The notes beneath the pieces were generated by a model. It was not told where the DNA came from. It searched no databases and saw nothing but the letters and a program-made list of their open reading frames with translations. The position numbers and the translations under genes are program-made. A stretch of DNA of 64,000 bases from a virus: positions 46,061 to 110,060 of the IMG/VR virus record IMGVR_UViG_3300046535_002009; one strand, 5' to 3'. Positions within the stretch are counted from its first letter, which is position 1. The number at the start of each line of letters is the position of its first letter. This document shows positions 63,565 to 64,000 of the stretch, one piece after another.

Positions 63565-63933
63565 TCAGCTCCGGTCTTTTCCCTGTTCGGCCGGACCGGC
63601 GACGTGCGCGACCGCCGCACGCATCACCTGCTCGAACTGCTCGTCATCGATGTCGCCGCTCTGCTCCAGCGCTTCGTAGGCCTCCGGGCCGAGGAGCCGC
63701 TCCAGCAGGCGCTGCGCCGCGAAGTCGTCGCCCTGGGTGCGCTGGAGGCGCAGGAACTCCAGGACGACGGTCTGCGGGACCTTGGCGGGCACGCGGTACT
63801 CGGTGTCGTCGATGTAGAACAGCGGCACGGTGTCCGCGGATCGGCTGGTCGTGATCCGGACCGGTTCGAACGACAGGTCGGTGTCGACGGGCCGGGGCCG
63901 GGTGGCGGTGCTGGTGCGCTTGCGCGGGGGCAT
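63565..63933 (-). CDS. tail assembly chaperone, G-type product, 122 aa
   Basis: ATG 63933. The first 35 residues are basic and disordered; the domain follows (YIDDTEYRVPAKVPQTVVLE, QRLLERLLGPEAYEALEQSG, FEQVMRAAVAHVAGPAEQGK). It ends at TGA 63567-63565, ten bases after a -1 slippery heptamer. Gene order (chaperone, tape measure, distal tail) is that of lambda-like siphoviruses. Confidence 0.8.
   Translation of the reverse strand: MPPRKRTSTATRPRPVDTDLSFEPVRITTSRSADTVPLFYIDDTEYRVPAKVPQTVVLEFLRLQRTQGDDFAAQRLLERLLGPEAYEALEQSGDIDDEQFEQVMRAAVAHVAGPAEQGKDRS
63577..63583 (-). other. programmed -1 frameshift site GGGAAAA
   Basis: On the minus strand the zero-frame codons are CAG GGA AAA GAC, so GGGAAAA fits the X-XXY-YYZ rule in register. 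After slipping back one base the frame reads AGA CCG GAG and stays open into the 63230-63550 frame. It lies ten bases ahead of the zero-frame stop. Confidence 0.8.
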
Positions 63934-63967
63934 GGCGGTCTCCTGGTGCGGGGTGGAGGGTCGGGGA

Positions 63968-63996
63968 GGGGCCCCGCGCCCGCGCGGCCGGGCCCC
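63968..63996 (-). terminator. GC-rich stem-loop upstream of the tail chaperone
   Basis: GGGGCCCCG pairs with CGGGGCCCC-type bases (63968-63976 with 63988-63996), loop of 11. In siphoviruses a terminator often follows the major tail protein gene, which is expected just beyond the window edge. The window ends here, so the context is incomplete. Confidence 0.45.
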
Positions 63997-64000
63997 GGGG

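Overview
The window looks like about 64 kb of a temperate actinobacteriophage (siphovirus type) whose host is most likely Streptomyces or a close relative. The basis is very high GC with GC-rich third positions, many GTG starts, long chains of genes overlapping by 4 bp (ATGA or GTGA), a large serine integrase with a phiC31 gp3-like directionality factor, small zinc-ribbon proteins of the kind common in Streptomyces mobile DNA, and tail genes that include a tape measure protein. No head, portal or terminase gene is present; they probably lie to the right of the window.

Layout. 1-3288 (+): a coupled operon of small early-type genes ending in a PadR regulator and a DUF6011 protein. 3254-6208 (-): a three-gene cassette led by an HNH-plus-SF2 helicase fusion, a candidate defence or nucleic-acid processing unit. 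6437-11309: accessory genes (lipoprotein, an orphan imuA' under a probable LexA/SOS box, a DUF2079 membrane protein, an AlbA_2/Schlafen protein). 11441-20152 (-): a long run of tiny coupled genes with several GC-rich hairpin terminators, ending with a PP2C phosphatase. 20195-20544: a control region with four GTAGCTAC palindromes and a small divergent regulator. 20607-36475 (-): the main early operon, with a SLOG protein, a replication initiator and probable loader, lipoprotein, VWA protein, four paralogous HTH proteins, RuvC-like resolvase, DnaQ-like exonuclease, the integrase directionality factor, a RecB-like nuclease and a Cro-like protein. 36476-37167: immunity region with a divergent leaderless repressor. 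37722-39339: serine integrase and a probable intact attP.

39426-44856: accessory regulators, including a secreted peptide paired with a TrmB/LuxR-type regulator, two small paralogues around an XRE gene, an XRE-TPR regulator and a HAD hydrolase. 44869-48068 (-): collagen-like protein, holin-like membrane proteins, endolysin and a papain-like peptidase. 48379-54048 (+): a glycosyltransferase/methyltransferase/epimerase cluster running against the late genes. 54052-63933 (-): tail fibre, minor tail proteins, tape measure protein and the tail chaperone pair with a -1 slippery site.

How it fits together. The HTH protein at 36709 probably represses the leftward early promoter; near-identical TGACAGCAA sites sit at that promoter and upstream of the integrase. 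Once derepressed, the leftward operon makes replication and recombination proteins and the directionality factor that would turn the integrase to excision. The phage genes on both sides of the integrase and the symmetric 52-bp site beside it argue that the sequence represents a free phage genome or phage-plasmid, not an integrated prophage. Functions are read from sequence motifs by eye only; no database search was possible, and many small genes remain of unknown function.
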